Source: Chitinophaga nivalis
GTDB lineage: Bacteria; Bacteroidota; Bacteroidia; Chitinophagales; Chitinophagaceae
Direction of reading: 5' to 3'
Assembly: GCF_025989125.1 (NCBI RefSeq)
Contig: NZ_JAPDNR010000001.1
Span: forward strand, 8,501,698 to 8,565,697
Length of the DNA stretch: 64,000 bases
Part shown: piece after piece, positions 44,821 through 54,424 of the stretch
Position numbering within the stretch: position 1 is the stretch's first letter
How the letters are laid out: each line of letters opens with the position of its first letter
Made by a program: the position numbers and the translations under genes
The notes under the pieces: generated by a model
Told to the model about the DNA's origin: nothing
What the model saw: only the letters and a program-made list of their open reading frames with translations
The model's database searches: none

Positions 44821-44867
44821 ACAGAAAAGGATAAAACATTTTTTGAAAATGTTTTATCCTTTTCTGT
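44821..44867. terminator. bidirectional terminator, 22-bp perfect stem
   Basis: Perfect inverted repeat (arms 44821-44842 and 44846-44867, 3-nt loop) between the convergent ankyrin and reductase genes; T-rich flanks within the arms serve both strands. Confidence 0.8.
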
Positions 44868-44886
44868 AACAGCCAATGACTTTCCT

Positions 44887-45900
44887 TTAATTTAGGAGAT
44901 ATTCATTCTCCTGTAAATAGTGCATCGCTTCTTTAACTGCTTCCACAGTATTTTTCGGATGAAACCCCAGTTCTGTCCTTGCTTTTGAGATATCGAAGTT
45001 TTGTTGCAATCCCGAAAACAGGGCGATATCTTTGGTAGTGAGTACAGGAGCTTTCTCACTTATTTTGCTTCCCGTTTCCATCAGCCATGCCACGGCATAT
45101 AATATTGGTTTGGAAACTGCTACCGGTAGTTTTAATTTCAATGCCGGAAATAGTTCCTGTGCTATCCTCGTTGTTTCTTTGATGGAGGTACATTTTTCAT
45201 TTGCCAGAATATATCGCTCACCGTTTTTCCCTTTGGTAGCTGCCAGGTAGCATCCTTCAGCTACATCTTTTACGTCAATCCAATTTAAGGTGATATTTGT
45301 TTCCACAGGAATCTGCTTTTGTAAAATCAAACGGATAATGTTGTACGATACATTCAGTGGTGCAAATGCAGTACTACCTATCATTGCGGCGGGTAATACG
45401 GCCACTAATTCAATAGCATATTTTTCAGCCAATTCAAAAGCCAGTTTTTCTCCATCATTTTTTGAATTGTAGTACATATCTCTACGATCAGGATTATAAC
45501 CATTACTCTCTTTTGCAGGAAGCTTCGTATAGTCTAAGGCGGCTATTGAACTTACATAAACAATCTTTCTCACGCCTGCTTCCACGGCGGCTTCTATAGT
45601 ATTACGGGTACCATCCATATTTACCTCGTAAATCTCTTTCCGGGGATCTTTCGCCCATAATTTGAAAGACGCGCCTACCGCATAAAAGGTATCCACACCC
45701 TGCAATGCCTTTACAAACGATGCTTTGTCTGTAATATCGGCTTGTACCACTTCGCAGTTTAATCCGGCAAAAGGTAGTTTGTTTTTTATGTTACGTACCG
45801 AAGCTCTTACAGGAATACCTTTACTGAGCAGTAATCTCACCAGGTTATTTCCAAGATGCCCGTTTGCGCCTGAAACGAGTGCTAAATTTGTTTGTTCCAT
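44887..45900 (-). CDS. NAD(P)-dependent epimerase/reductase (dihydroflavonol reductase-like)
   Basis: 337 residues, extended SDR fold. Cofactor motif SGANGHLGNNLVRLL (about 9-23), VDTFYAVGASF, VSSIAAL and the YxxxK active site in MYYNSKNDGE (about 152-156). C-terminal substrate region ends YLQENEYLL. Enzymes of this group reduce aldehydes, ketones or flavonols, or modify sugars; the substrate is unknown. It lies 64 nt downstream of the Crp/Fnr regulator on the same strand, which suggests a shared unit controlled by that regulator. Confidence 0.9.
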   Translation of the reverse strand: MEQTNLALVSGANGHLGNNLVRLLLSKGIPVRASVRNIKNKLPFAGLNCEVVQADITDKASFVKALQGVDTFYAVGASFKLWAKDPRKEIYEVNMDGTRNTIEAAVEAGVRKIVYVSSIAALDYTKLPAKESNGYNPDRRDMYYNSKNDGEKLAFELAEKYAIELVAVLPAAMIGSTAFAPLNVSYNIIRLILQKQIPVETNITLNWIDVKDVAEGCYLAATKGKNGERYILANEKCTSIKETTRIAQELFPALKLKLPVAVSKPILYAVAWLMETGSKISEKAPVLTTKDIALFSGLQQNFDISKARTELGFHPKNTVEAVKEAMHYLQENEYLLN

Positions 45901-45964
45901 CTGCTATAGTTTTAAATGACCAGACAAAGGTCTGTCTTGCCTATTCAAAACCACTTCACAAATG

Positions 45965-46540
45965 TTACCTAATGATTTGTTTACGGATACGGCTCAAACT
46001 TTTAGGGTTCATTCCCAGAAAAGAGGCAATGTATTGTACCGGCACATGATGCAAAAATTCAGGATGTTCATCCATCAGTTTTTTATACCGTTGTTCTGCA
46101 GTAAGTGTAGCCAGTTCTTTTGAACGATTCTCGTTGTACGCTAAGGACTGTTGAAAAACCCAAATACTAAAATCTTTAAATGGGGCACTCTCTTGCGTAA
46201 GGGTTTCCAGATCAGCTTTTGTAATGCGTAATAGTGCACAGTCTGTTATACATTCCAGGTTTTCATCGGATATCGTCTGATTGATAAAATTAACGTACGA
46301 AGTAATAAAACCAGGCGGACAATTGATATGCGTTGTCACTTCATCCCCTTTATCATTGTAGTGAAATAACCTTACAAATCCCGAAACTACAAAATAAAGG
46401 CACTTCGGCACTTTGCCTTCTTCTTCAACCACCCGGTTTTTAGGGAGAAGCACCGGCTCGAAATACTGTCTGCATAATACTTTATCGTGTTCGCCAAGTG
46501 TTATCTTTTGTGAAATAAGGTTTAGTAACTGCTCATACAT
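45965..46540 (-). CDS. Crp/Fnr-family transcriptional regulator
   Basis: 191 residues. N-terminal cyclic-nucleotide-binding-like domain (LPKNRVVEEEGKVPKCLYF, VSGFVRLFHYNDKGDEVTTH) but without the RxS cAMP contacts of true Crp, and a short C-terminal DNA-binding part (VQYIASFLGMNPKSLSRIRKQI). This compact form is very common in Bacteroidota beside redox or SDR genes. The effector is unknown. It is probably the regulator of the adjacent reductase gene. Confidence 0.92.
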   Translation of the reverse strand: MYEQLLNLISQKITLGEHDKVLCRQYFEPVLLPKNRVVEEEGKVPKCLYFVVSGFVRLFHYNDKGDEVTTHINCPPGFITSYVNFINQTISDENLECITDCALLRITKADLETLTQESAPFKDFSIWVFQQSLAYNENRSKELATLTAEQRYKKLMDEHPEFLHHVPVQYIASFLGMNPKSLSRIRKQIIR

Positions 46541-46746
46541 AATATTCTATTTTTCAGAAAATGCGAAAGTAATTATAATACATTCAGGTGTAAAAAACCG
46601 ATAGATGATTGATACAGACCCACTCATTGAAAATTTGTTCAAAGCGGCTTCAAAACCCGCCTGTACTATTATAAAGCACTTTTTCTACCTTATCCTTTAC
46701 AACCAGGAGGAAAGGCTATTTATCTACAGCGACAATTTTCATCATT

Positions 46747-46784
46747 CAAGAGGGCCGACAATCACTTACCGGCCCTCTTGAGTT
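46747..46784 (-). terminator. terminator after T9SS-exported protein gene
   Basis: Stem CAAGAGGGCCG / CGGCCCTCTTG just beyond the stop at 46798 on the minus strand, with T-rich DNA (AATGATGAAAATTG region) beyond. Confidence 0.65.
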
Positions 46785-46797
46785 ATAGTATGTATCA

Positions 46798-48951
46798 TTA
46801 ACGTTGCAGCACTATTTTACCCGTATACATTTCTTTTTTACCAGTAATGATTTGCAGGATGTATACACCTCCCTGTTTTTGTTTCAAATTTAGTCCATTC
46901 CTGGTTAAAACTTCCTCTTGTAATATATGCCCGTTTATATCTTTAACTGCAACCCGACTTCCGGTAAAATCAACATTTCCGTTAAACATCACTTCTCCTG
47001 TTGTTGGATTAGGGAAACAGTTCAAACGTTTTACTGTAATGTCAACAGGATGATTTGTTGCAGCTGTCAGCGGAGGCCTGCAATTATTTACGATTACTTT
47101 AACCGGCTTACGCAGCGGGTATTCACATTCATATCCTGAAGTGACGTAGTAAGTGGTCGTTACCGCCGGACGTACTTTGAAATAATTCCCTGTATACAAC
47201 AAACTACCTCCTGTAGGCGCATTGTACCACCTGATAGGAGGAAGACTGGTTCCCGGAATATAGGCGTACAAAGTAGCACTGTCTCCCCGGCAGATCCTTA
47301 CACTATCTGCATCTGTATTCGGTAATTTGGCATATCCTCCTGCATTAAACAGCTTATGAACGGTATCCGATTTACATCCGGAAACAGGATCTGCCGCCTG
47401 TATATAAACATCAACCGTAGAAGGAGGGTACGATAAGTATAGTGGCGTGGTAATAGTAGCATTATTTAGTACGGTAAAGGAAGTATCAAATACGGGCCCA
47501 ACAGGAATTAATTGTACATAAATGAGACGTACGTTATAATTAAATCCGGATTGATGATTAAGTACAGGAATCCGTTGAGGTCCGCAAACAATACCGCGCG
47601 GTACATTGTAAACAGGATCCGGTAGTTTCTTCACGGTGACCTTAACAGGACGTCTGACAGGAAAGTCGCAAAGCGTTTTACTCGTTACATAATAAGTAGT
47701 CGTAACAGCCGGACTTACTTTGTAATAAGGTCCGGTAAATAACAGGGTTCCGCCAGTTGGCGCACTATACCAGAGAATAGGAGGAATAGTAGAGTTGGGA
47801 ACAAAAGCATGTAAAGTAACGCTATCATATTTGCAGATGGTCACACTATCGGCATCAACACTGGGATAAAATCCGGTTCCCCCAAATACGAAGGTGTCAT
47901 GCACAGTATCTGATACACATCCTGTCAGAGAATCTACCGCTTGAATATAAATATCCGCCTGCTTACTGAAGTTATAATTGTAGTCCTTTATTAAAACATT
48001 GTTATCTCCTTTGACCGCATAAGCAGTATCAAATACCAGCGAACCAAGCACGGTATATTGCACCCGTACATTGTAATCAATACCCGGTAGATAATTGAAA
48101 ACCGGAATAACAATATTACCACATACATTTCCCGAAGGAAGTGTATAGACAGGGTCTGCAGGCTTAGGATTAACGATTACTGTTACAGGTACCCGCTGAC
48201 TGGTACAACCTCCTTTCACGGCCTCTACATAATAGGTGGTTGTAACAGCCGGATTTACGGTAATTGCATTCGCATTGGCAGGTAATAGACTGCCACCAAC
48301 AGCAGCATTGTACCACCGATAAATAGTGTTAGGTTGCTGCAGCGGAGAGAGGGTTACGGTACTTCCCTGACAAATAGTTGTATCTTTTGCGGGTATTGTT
48401 TGCGGAGCAGGAAGCCCTTGTTTGCGAAGTGCATAGTATATTCTGAAATTGCCTAACAAACCAGCTAATCCAAGGCTATAAGTGATTTTCACACGATCAA
48501 ATGTTTGATTAGGACGCAGTAAGAGTTCAGCCTGTGTATTATTCTGAGAGAAGCGTATCTGAGCTGCAGTAGGTGACAGCGAATCGCTATTAGCGATATT
48601 ACCATTATAGGTTCTCACAGTAATATTGGCAAATGAAGCGGCATTTAATGTGTAACTGCTACCCACTTTTATAATCAGCGAATCACAACCAGCCGCATTG
48701 GAAGCCGGAAAAATAAGCGTTTGTGACAATTGGGTTCCTAATAATTGTACAGGTACAATAAATTCTGAATAGTTGGTAAAATTACTATCAACAGCGTAAT
48801 CAGGATTATTAATACTACACAACAGACATACACCAGTAATAGCATTGGTTTGACTATTGGCATATACTGTTTGTCCATAACAGGGTTTATATAAGAAAAA
48901 TGTGAGCGATAGTAATAGCATTAACTTAAAGAAAGGTAAACAAGATTTCAT
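46798..48951 (-). CDS. T9SS-secreted protein with Ig-like repeats
   Basis: 717 residues. Signal peptide about 1-27 (ends CYGQ), an N-terminal surface domain (about 30-180), three Ig-like modules each bearing the pattern Ile-x-Arg/Leu-Trp-Tyr...G-x-L and PAVTTTYYV (about 185-262, 370-435, 555-625), with Cys-containing linkers between, and a type A T9SS C-terminal sorting domain (about 640-717: CFPNPTTGEVMF, VYILQIITGKKEMYTGKIVLQR-type end). It should be exported through the type 9 system and held on or released from the surface. Internal repeats suggest a matrix or adhesive role. Confidence 0.9.
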   Translation of the reverse strand: MKSCLPFFKLMLLLSLTFFLYKPCYGQTVYANSQTNAITGVCLLCSINNPDYAVDSNFTNYSEFIVPVQLLGTQLSQTLIFPASNAAGCDSLIIKVGSSYTLNAASFANITVRTYNGNIANSDSLSPTAAQIRFSQNNTQAELLLRPNQTFDRVKITYSLGLAGLLGNFRIYYALRKQGLPAPQTIPAKDTTICQGSTVTLSPLQQPNTIYRWYNAAVGGSLLPANANAITVNPAVTTTYYVEAVKGGCTSQRVPVTVIVNPKPADPVYTLPSGNVCGNIVIPVFNYLPGIDYNVRVQYTVLGSLVFDTAYAVKGDNNVLIKDYNYNFSKQADIYIQAVDSLTGCVSDTVHDTFVFGGTGFYPSVDADSVTICKYDSVTLHAFVPNSTIPPILWYSAPTGGTLLFTGPYYKVSPAVTTTYYVTSKTLCDFPVRRPVKVTVKKLPDPVYNVPRGIVCGPQRIPVLNHQSGFNYNVRLIYVQLIPVGPVFDTSFTVLNNATITTPLYLSYPPSTVDVYIQAADPVSGCKSDTVHKLFNAGGYAKLPNTDADSVRICRGDSATLYAYIPGTSLPPIRWYNAPTGGSLLYTGNYFKVRPAVTTTYYVTSGYECEYPLRKPVKVIVNNCRPPLTAATNHPVDITVKRLNCFPNPTTGEVMFNGNVDFTGSRVAVKDINGHILQEEVLTRNGLNLKQKQGGVYILQIITGKKEMYTGKIVLQR

Positions 48952-49782
48952 GAGGATTAATTTTAAAGAAGAAGAATCTTGAAAGATTTACCAGGCGGAG
49001 GATATATTACAGCAGTAGAGAGAACCAGGCTATTGAGGTTAAAACTAGTTGATTATAATGCTTCTGAAATGCATTGCTTGATAGCTTATAAAATAAGAAG
49101 AGTTATGTAAAGGAATGCGGCCGATAATGGAGCTAGTATCGTTATCATACCTCGTACCGGAAAGGAAAGACGTTTTTTAAAATATATGGATATGCAAGTG
49201 AACCATACCGTATAAGCACATGTCCAAGAAAAATCATGGGGATATATGAAAGGCTATTTTGTATATCAACTTTTATATTTTTTACTCAACAATAATAAAC
49301 TGTACAATTAATTACGTGTTGGCAACGTATTTGAATGTTCTTAGTGCGCTTTTAAAGGAAAGTACTTTCTTACTTTTTTTATGGCAAAAGTATTTATTGC
49401 TCAAGCACGAATAAAAGATGACGCGTGATTTTTGCATCAGCTGGTATGCATTCCTGGGTCTCTCTTTCAACACTGCCGGTTCAACAGCAGGGAATCATCT
49501 TACATTTGACTTAACAAGAACCTAAAACTTATAGCCCTGTATTTAGCCTGAAACTCCCTGATAAACCGTATTCAACACCAACACTATGTAATCCTGAATT
49601 TTATCATCGTTAAAGAAAGAGCACAACCCCTAACCAGTAAACTGTTGTAACCCGTTGCGTCTTTTCACAATAAGACGCTTTTGACTATGCCATGCCTGTC
49701 AGCGCTATGCCGCACGGCTGCCGGTTCTCCTCCGGCCTGGCTTTTTGCTGTCAGGAATCCTTTAACCCCTTAATTATTTTTT
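48952..49782. other. long divergent intergenic region
   Basis: 831 nt, AT-rich for most of its length, between the divergent T9SS and VWA genes. The only structure seen is a hairpin GCGTCTT / AAGACGC followed by TTTT at 49657-49682 (plus strand). It could end a short transcript that starts inside this gap. No convincing ORF was found. Confidence 0.45.
49657..49682 (+). terminator. isolated terminator-like hairpin upstream of VWA gene
   Basis: 7-bp stem GCGTCTT / AAGACGC, 8-nt loop, TTTT tail, with no plus-strand gene before it in over 800 nt; a small RNA may end here. Confidence 0.45.
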
Positions 49783-52077
49783 ATGAAAAAACTGCTTTTT
49801 GTTATGCTGGCAGCCTTAGTACTAACAGGCTCGCACAGCTTCGCTCAATCCCTTTCTTTCCCTATTTCACCGACGCATCCATTTACCACGCTGGAATATT
49901 TCTTTACACATGAAGACAGTATCAGAGCCGGAACCGCTGACATAGGTATTGTACCAGGTGGTTATACCGGCATCCGATGGACACTCAGCCCGGATGGTAC
50001 CTACACTGGATTTAATGACCCTGTAACGGGCGAGTTGTCTAAGTGTATTATAAAAGGTATTACGGTAGAATTACCTCCCAATGCTACCACTACCAGTGGT
50101 GCAGCTGAAACGGCAAAGCTCAGAATATATGGCATACCGGAAACCGTAGTCGATGATATCATCGTCTCTTTTACTGTATTTGCCATTAACGTGGCTAACG
50201 GCGACATCTTTGGATCTGCTAAAGTAGAAATGATCATTCACAGCCCGCTTGATCTGGCCGTTGTATTAGACCGCTCCGGCAGCATGGGATCAAACCTGGA
50301 TGGTACCGCGTACGTTGCACCTCCCGGCCAAAGCCGTTGGGATTATTTAAAATCAGCAGTAGCGATGATGGCAGATCATCTTAATGGGCTTTCAAAGAAG
50401 AAATACGAGCTCATTTCCCTGAACATGTTTGCCGACTACAGCGGGAGTATTCCTGCGGCAGCGCCCTACAATACCTTATCGTTGATCGACATGAATGCCT
50501 CTAATCTGTCTTCCCTCTCCTCCCAAAACGGTGCCTTGTCTGCAATTGTTCCAGCCGGTAGTACCCCCCTTGGCAATGGTATACTTCAAGGAAGAGACAT
50601 CCTGCTTGCACCGGCCGTAAAACTCAATAGACATAAAAAGGCGATGCTCGTATTTTCCGATGGAGAACAAAACATGCCCTATGAGGTATTGCAAACCGGT
50701 ACTGATGCATGGAAAAAAACGACTAATGGCCAGTGGCTCAGAGGCGCGCCCACAGACCCACAGATCAAGATCTACACCATCAATCTCGGTGTTAGTGGCT
50801 CTGCTCCAAATACAATGCAAAGTATCGCACGTGCTAATGGCGGCACACCTGTCAACATTACTGTAGAACCCGGATCAGGTAAACTAGATTCTGTATTCCT
50901 CACATCCTTTACCAGGCAGCTACCGAACATATTTAAGGGTAGCTCACCTCAGGTCATCGTATTACGGAATGCCACATTCCCCAATGGACAGCCGCCAGCA
51001 AGAGTTGACTCCTTTATCGTCAATAAAGGCGCCAGTTCAGTCATAGGTACGATGATGGTAGCCGGTGCTTTTAAACCCAGGTTCATTTCTATCAAAAAGG
51101 ACGGGCGCGAACTGCTCCCCTTTGTGAAACAACGTTTTGATTCCAGCTATCTCAATTTCTCTATCTCATTTCCCAACAACTTCCTCCAAGGGGTAACTGG
51201 CGATGGACGCTGGGAAATACGTACCCAGCTTGATATAAACCCCGGCGTAGTACAACCCTGCACATTTATGGTCGTAGTAGACGATCACGCACTGAAGTCT
51301 GGATTTACTGTTGCCGGCGCCGGGCTAAAGGTAGGACAGTCTATCAAGCCATCTGCTACCTTCACCTATAAAGGCAATGCCATCACGAATGCCAATGTCA
51401 ACTTCGTGCTATTCAAACCGGGTACCGACGTCAATGACCTGATTGCCCGAAGGTCTGCACCTTACTACGATACATTGCCATCCGACCCCGTTTCTCCTGG
51501 TATCTCCAAACTGAAATACCTGATGCGGGATACCTCTTTCGTGAATGCTATCCGTAGTCAGTCCACCGTATATCCGTTACCGTACGACACCGTTACCAAA
51601 AGCTACACCGCCACTATCAGTGGGCTAAATGTATCCGGCGTACACCAGGGCGTCTTTCTGGTGAATGGTACAGCTAACACAGATAATACGGACAACACTT
51701 ATGGTACGCTCCAACGATACCACAGTGAAAGCTTCTATGTGCGCTTTCCAGGTATTGCGGTCGCTGCCAGCAGACCAGTCTATCAATACAATCCGGCCGG
51801 TGGTTTCAATAGGGCGCTGATCTTCCGCCCAGTTGCCACTAACGGTAAATATATTGGTCCGGGTTGGGGCAAGAGCATTACCCTCGAAAGCACCGGCATC
51901 GGAGCAACCTACGTGCAAGACACGGGAGATGGTTATTATAAGCTAGGCATTTCAGGAGCTTTTTCAGGTAATATCATTTTGTCGATTGCTGGAGAACAAA
52001 TATATGCAGGCCCATTATCGGCGCTGCAAACCGTTCCCGGCCCGAAAACCGACGGAAAATCCCGTACCAAGAAATAA
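49783..52077 (+). CDS. von Willebrand factor A domain secreted protein
   Basis: 764 residues. Signal peptide 1-21 (ends HSFAQ). A VWA domain begins near residue 157 with an intact MIDAS motif LAVVLDRSGSMG (Asp163, Ser165, Ser167) and continues through GSTPLGNGILQGRD (the Thr of MIDAS) and AMLVFSDGEQ. The C-terminal 400 residues are beta-rich and unrecognised. No T9SS tail is evident; the end is a Lys-rich stretch (PKTDGKSRTKK). VWA domains bind ligands through a divalent metal ion, so an adhesin or surface assembly role is likely. Followed by a hairpin terminator. Confidence 0.9.
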   Translation: MKKLLFVMLAALVLTGSHSFAQSLSFPISPTHPFTTLEYFFTHEDSIRAGTADIGIVPGGYTGIRWTLSPDGTYTGFNDPVTGELSKCIIKGITVELPPNATTTSGAAETAKLRIYGIPETVVDDIIVSFTVFAINVANGDIFGSAKVEMIIHSPLDLAVVLDRSGSMGSNLDGTAYVAPPGQSRWDYLKSAVAMMADHLNGLSKKKYELISLNMFADYSGSIPAAAPYNTLSLIDMNASNLSSLSSQNGALSAIVPAGSTPLGNGILQGRDILLAPAVKLNRHKKAMLVFSDGEQNMPYEVLQTGTDAWKKTTNGQWLRGAPTDPQIKIYTINLGVSGSAPNTMQSIARANGGTPVNITVEPGSGKLDSVFLTSFTRQLPNIFKGSSPQVIVLRNATFPNGQPPARVDSFIVNKGASSVIGTMMVAGAFKPRFISIKKDGRELLPFVKQRFDSSYLNFSISFPNNFLQGVTGDGRWEIRTQLDINPGVVQPCTFMVVVDDHALKSGFTVAGAGLKVGQSIKPSATFTYKGNAITNANVNFVLFKPGTDVNDLIARRSAPYYDTLPSDPVSPGISKLKYLMRDTSFVNAIRSQSTVYPLPYDTVTKSYTATISGLNVSGVHQGVFLVNGTANTDNTDNTYGTLQRYHSESFYVRFPGIAVAASRPVYQYNPAGGFNRALIFRPVATNGKYIGPGWGKSITLESTGIGATYVQDTGDGYYKLGISGAFSGNIILSIAGEQIYAGPLSALQTVPGPKTDGKSRTKK

Positions 52078-52105
52078 ATATGGCCTCATTCCTGTTAACC
52101 CTACA

Positions 52106-52145
52106 ACCAGGCGGCTACCCGAAAGGGGGCCGTCTGGTGTTTTTA
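52106..52145 (+). terminator. terminator after VWA gene
   Basis: Stem ACCAGGCGGC / GCCGTCTGGT (one G-T pair) with an inner CCC-GAAA-GGG hairpin and a GTGTTTTTAA tail. Confidence 0.8.
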
Positions 52146-52270
52146 ATACCTTGACTCAATGCAGGTACATCGCCATGTTTGTAAGCGCTGTTTACAGCTG
52201 TATACAAGTTTTCCTTGATGATGAACCAGGCAAAAATACCTGATCAGTTAAAACCCTATATAAGCCAATC

Positions 52271-52339
52271 ATGCTGCTCAGCGGCGATACGGAAAATGTA
52301 GTCAAGGTATTAGCCAGCAGCGTATGTTGGCATAAGTGA
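52271..52339 (+). pseudogene. possible remnant of a P-type metal ATPase
   Basis: A 22-codon frame beginning MLLSGDTENVVKVLASSV resembles the hinge motif of heavy-metal P-type ATPases (LSGD followed by xxVVxxLAxxVGI). A +1 shift after it continues as VGISERE, which would fit. Only about 20 residues support this, and no other part of an ATPase is present, so it may be chance. Confidence 0.25.
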
Positions 52340-52432
52340 GCGAGAAAGCCCACTGCGACACGGCAACAGCCTCAATTGTTATATTAATGTCGATCCTGTT
52401 TCGGCCTGTTTTTAAAAATCAAATATATAGTT

Positions 52433-52633
52433 ATGAAACAACTCAAACTTAGCGGCAACAAAACCCTCACCAGAGAACAATTGAAAAAAGTAACGGGTGG
52501 CAGGGATAATAGTAATTCCTTCTTTTGTAACAATCAATGTATCACCGATGTAGATTGTCCTGTAAACTTTATCTGTATACTGACTGATTTCGGTGGCGGT
52601 GAATTATGCTGGAGATGTGGCCAGTTAAACTAA
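52433..52633 (+). CDS. Cys-rich double-glycine natural-product/bacteriocin precursor
   Basis: 66 residues. The leader (MKQLKLSGNKTLTREQLKKV) ends in Gly22-Gly23 of the Bacteroidota double-glycine type, recognised by a peptidase-ABC transporter. The core of 43 residues has six Cys (32, 36, 42, 48, 59, 62), suiting disulfide or thioether rings. No modification enzyme or exporter is encoded within the window, so it is an orphan precursor using machinery elsewhere. Its start is clear, after an AT-rich upstream region. Confidence 0.82.
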   Translation: MKQLKLSGNKTLTREQLKKVTGGRDNSNSFFCNNQCITDVDCPVNFICILTDFGGGELCWRCGQLN

Positions 52634-52691
52634 TGATATTTTAGGAAAATAATTACAGCGCTGCTTTATATCGGAACAGCGTTGTAATTGT

Positions 52692-52784
52692 TTAATCATG
52701 TAAAGTTGTTAAGGGAGGACAACCACCTGCACAATATCCTTTCGCATCCAGTTTGCCACAACGCTTATTGCAAAAGCTGGGAAT
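52692..52784 (-). pseudogene. leaderless Cys-rich core, likely decayed second precursor
   Basis: On the minus strand a frame of about 30 codons reads IPSFCNKRCGKLDAKGYC and then AGGCPPLTTLHD before TAA. SFCNKRC resembles SFFCNNQC in the intact precursor 60 nt away on the other strand. An in-frame stop lies 6 nt upstream and no start or double-glycine leader is found, so it looks broken or coincidental. Confidence 0.35.
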
Positions 52785-52825
52785 TACACGTTAATGAAAT
52801 GCTACCGGAAATAAAATACCAGACA

Positions 52826-52852
52826 CAGAAAAAGCCCCGTTGACAGGGCTTT
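52826..52852 (-). terminator. terminator of mnmE
   Basis: On the minus strand AAAGCCC and GGGCTTT enclose an 8-nt loop and are followed by TTCTGTG, about 40 nt after the mnmE stop. Confidence 0.8.
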
Positions 52853-52893
52853 CATCTTATTACGTTATGATGCTTTGTATTGCGTATTGCATC

Positions 52894-54276
52894 TTACTTC
52901 CCAATACAAAACTTACTGAAAATATAATCCAGTCTATCTTCATTCGTTACCTCACCGGTTATTTCTCCCAGGTGATGCAGACAAAGACGTATATCAAGTG
53001 CGAGTAAATCACCTGGCAGGCCATTGTCCATACCTTGTCTGACATCCTGCAGAGATTTCAGTATTTCCTGGAGGGCTGCATGGTGGCGGGCATTGGTGAT
53101 GATGGTATCTTCTGTATTGATATCGCCGGCGATCACTTTTTGTACCAGGGCATCTTTGAGGTCCTGGATGTGAGCATGATTTTTTGCGGAGATGAAGAGG
53201 ATGCCCGGGATGTCTGCAAATTTGGCTTTTATGGCCGCTTCACCGGTAACATCTGTTTTATTACCTACCAGTAAGTAGTTGATATTATCTGCTTCAAATG
53301 CAGCTATCTGATTACGTATATCCGTAGCAGTTAGTTCATTGACGTCAAACAGATATACCACTACGCCGGCTTCTTTTATTTTCTCCATGGTTTTCTGTAC
53401 GCCAATGCTTTCGATGGTATCGTTGCTTTCGCGGATACCAGCAGTGTCGATGAGACGGAAAAGAATACCGGATATATTGAGGATTTCTTCGATGGTATCG
53501 CGGGTAGTACCGGCGATATCACTGACGATGGCCCTGTTTTCGTTGAGGAGGGTATTAAGCAGGGTAGATTTTCCAGCATTGGGTTTACCCACAATAGCGG
53601 TGTTGACGCCATTTTTGATCACGTTGCCCATGCGGAAGGAGTCAATCAGGTGTTGCAACGTGGTAGCCGCATTCGTTACCAGGTTATATAAGCCGGTTCT
53701 ATCAGCGAATTCCACATCTTCCTGGCTGAAGTCCAGCTCCAGCTCAATAAGGGCAGAAAAGGTGATTAATTGCTCACGGAGTACATGTAGTTCCCGGGAG
53801 AATCCACCCCGCATTTGTTGCATAGCGGTTTGGTGAGAGGCGGCGGAGTTGCTGGCAATCAGGTCGGCAACAGATTCGGCCTGGGTGAGGTCCAGTTTTC
53901 CGTTGAGGAAAGCGCGTTGGGTAAATTCGCCTGGTTTGGCGAGGCGGGCGCCTGCCTGTACGGTGGCGTCAATAATTTGTTGCTGGATATAGGGAGAGCC
54001 GTGGCAGGAGATCTCTATCACATCCTCACCGGTATAGGACCGGGGACCTTTATAGAGGCTCACTACTACTTCGTCGATGATCCGGTTGTTGGCTGTGATA
54101 CTGCCAAAATGCAGGGTATGACTGGCTTGCCGGGTGAGGTCTTTTGCCGGGAACAGGCTGTTGCAGATGGCATAGCTTTCACTGCCGCTCAATCTTATCA
54201 CTGCGATGGCTCCGACACCGGGTGCGGTGGCGAGTGCAACGATGGTATCATCAAATCCTGTTAATTTCCCCAGCAT
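52894..54276 (-). CDS. mnmE: tRNA modification GTPase MnmE
   Basis: 460 residues, full length. With MnmG it makes the carboxymethylaminomethyl modification of wobble uridine in certain tRNAs. N-terminal formyl-THF-binding domain (FDDTIVALATAPGVGAIAVIR), G-domain P-loop GKPNAGKST (230-238), DTAG (277-280), NKTD, and the C-terminal CIGK (457-460), whose Cys is conserved. It follows the tonB operon terminator on the same strand, so it is transcribed separately. Confidence 0.98.
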   Translation of the reverse strand: MLGKLTGFDDTIVALATAPGVGAIAVIRLSGSESYAICNSLFPAKDLTRQASHTLHFGSITANNRIIDEVVVSLYKGPRSYTGEDVIEISCHGSPYIQQQIIDATVQAGARLAKPGEFTQRAFLNGKLDLTQAESVADLIASNSAASHQTAMQQMRGGFSRELHVLREQLITFSALIELELDFSQEDVEFADRTGLYNLVTNAATTLQHLIDSFRMGNVIKNGVNTAIVGKPNAGKSTLLNTLLNENRAIVSDIAGTTRDTIEEILNISGILFRLIDTAGIRESNDTIESIGVQKTMEKIKEAGVVVYLFDVNELTATDIRNQIAAFEADNINYLLVGNKTDVTGEAAIKAKFADIPGILFISAKNHAHIQDLKDALVQKVIAGDINTEDTIITNARHHAALQEILKSLQDVRQGMDNGLPGDLLALDIRLCLHHLGEITGEVTNEDRLDYIFSKFCIGK

Positions 54277-54363
54277 ACCTGTTTATTAGTGGTTATGATC
54301 AATATTCTTTAAAGGGCACAAATTTACGCACAATCGGGCCGATCACCAATTATCCGGTAAATC

Positions 54364-54401
54364 AAAAGCCCCGTTCCGGCTACAGCTGGAACGGGGCTTT
54401 T
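54364..54401 (-). terminator. terminator of the exbBD-tonB operon
   Basis: 14-bp perfect stem AAAAGCCCCGTTCC / GGAACGGGGCTTTT with a 10-nt loop between the tonB stop (54425) and mnmE. Confidence 0.9.
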
Positions 54402-54424
54402 GGAATAATGTATTGAATACAGTA

